The notes below the pieces were generated by a model. It worked only from the letters and a program-made list of their open reading frames with translations, was not told the DNA's origin and did not search any database. A stretch of DNA of 64,000 nucleotides, taken from contig NZ_CANBCA010000002.1 in the NCBI RefSeq assembly GCF_947367035.1, positions 81,672-145,671 on the forward strand, written 5' to 3'. Shown here in pieces: positions 63,912 through 64,000 of this stretch. The first letter of the stretch is position 1. Each line of letters starts with the position of its first letter. Position numbers and translations under genes: made by a program. The stretch comes from an uncultured Helicobacter sp. Its GTDB lineage: Bacteria; Campylobacterota; Campylobacteria; Campylobacterales; Helicobacteraceae.

Positions 63912-64000
63912 TTTGTTCCTTATATTTTCTTTTCAAACTCTCTTTTAGCTTACGCACTTTTTGGATAAAGATAAAGGGAGCAAATAACAGGGAATACCCC
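63877..64000 (-). CDS. 3' end of an upstream leftward gene (partial)
   Basis: An open frame enters from the window edge and stops at 63877, overlapping the start of the UbiD gene by 35 bases. The 40 visible residues are hydrophobic then very Lys/Arg-rich (FAPFIFIQKVRKLKES and RKYKEQ), like the end of a membrane protein. The overlap suggests an operon. Without the rest the protein cannot be named, and the frame could be chance. Confidence 0.35.
   Translation of the reverse strand, partial: GYSLLFAPFIFIQKVRKLKESLKRKYKEQNATNDRFIKST

Overview
The window looks like part of the chromosome of an enterohepatic Helicobacter (pullorum/canadensis type) or a close Epsilonproteobacterial relative. The evidence is AT-rich DNA with tightly packed, overlapping genes; a nuo operon in which nuoE/nuoF are replaced by two short Epsilonproteobacterial subunits; an HP1021/Cj1608-type regulator between ispDF and a Cj1609-like gene with pgpA next; the argF-UPF0763-hemN order; and a selenocysteine formate dehydrogenase. 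The species assignment is inference from gene content only.

Layout. 1-4000 is an accessory block: a 20-residue membrane peptide gene with its own promoter, a leftward operon of six small proteins (one a YopX-family protein typical of phages and plasmids), a repeat-rich non-coding stretch and a Rep_3-type plasmid replication initiator. It reads as an integrated plasmid or phage-plasmid remnant. 4000-8550 runs rightward: flagellar stator motA-motB, export gate fliP, trmA and a PhzF-like isomerase. 8550-18900 is mostly leftward housekeeping: trmL, a YciA-like thioesterase, (murG rightward), an HD protein, then mnmE-jag-yidC-yidD-rnpA-rpmH and a PycA/AccC-type biotin carboxylase. 19000-23960 holds a disrupted uppP and the leftward cluster ispDF, HP1021-type regulator, sulfate adenylyltransferase-like protein, pgpA. 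24000-36950 carries a chemoreceptor, a GlpC-like Fe-S protein, hemN, UPF0763, argF, hypA, feoAB with Fur-like operators, a YqiA-like esterase, tpx, tsaD, an uncharacterised protein and an agmatine-deiminase-like gene. 36990-38090 has tRNA-Leu(UAG) followed by a FkbM-like methyltransferase gene containing a G10 tract, probably phase variable.

38250-45970 is a leftward formate dehydrogenase operon: a multi-cluster ferredoxin, a TorD-like chaperone, a small Tat protein, fdhA with an in-frame UGA and a recognisable SECIS hairpin, fdhB, fdhC and fdhD. 46159-60130 is the leftward 14-gene complex I operon (nuoA-D, two replacement subunits, nuoG-N). 60541-63911 has an S1-domain protein, a membrane protein and a UbiD-family decarboxylase likely in menaquinone synthesis; the 3' end of one more leftward gene reaches the window edge.

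Together the right half describes formate-driven and flavodoxin-driven respiration into menaquinone. No CRISPR array, complete insertion sequence or rRNA was seen.
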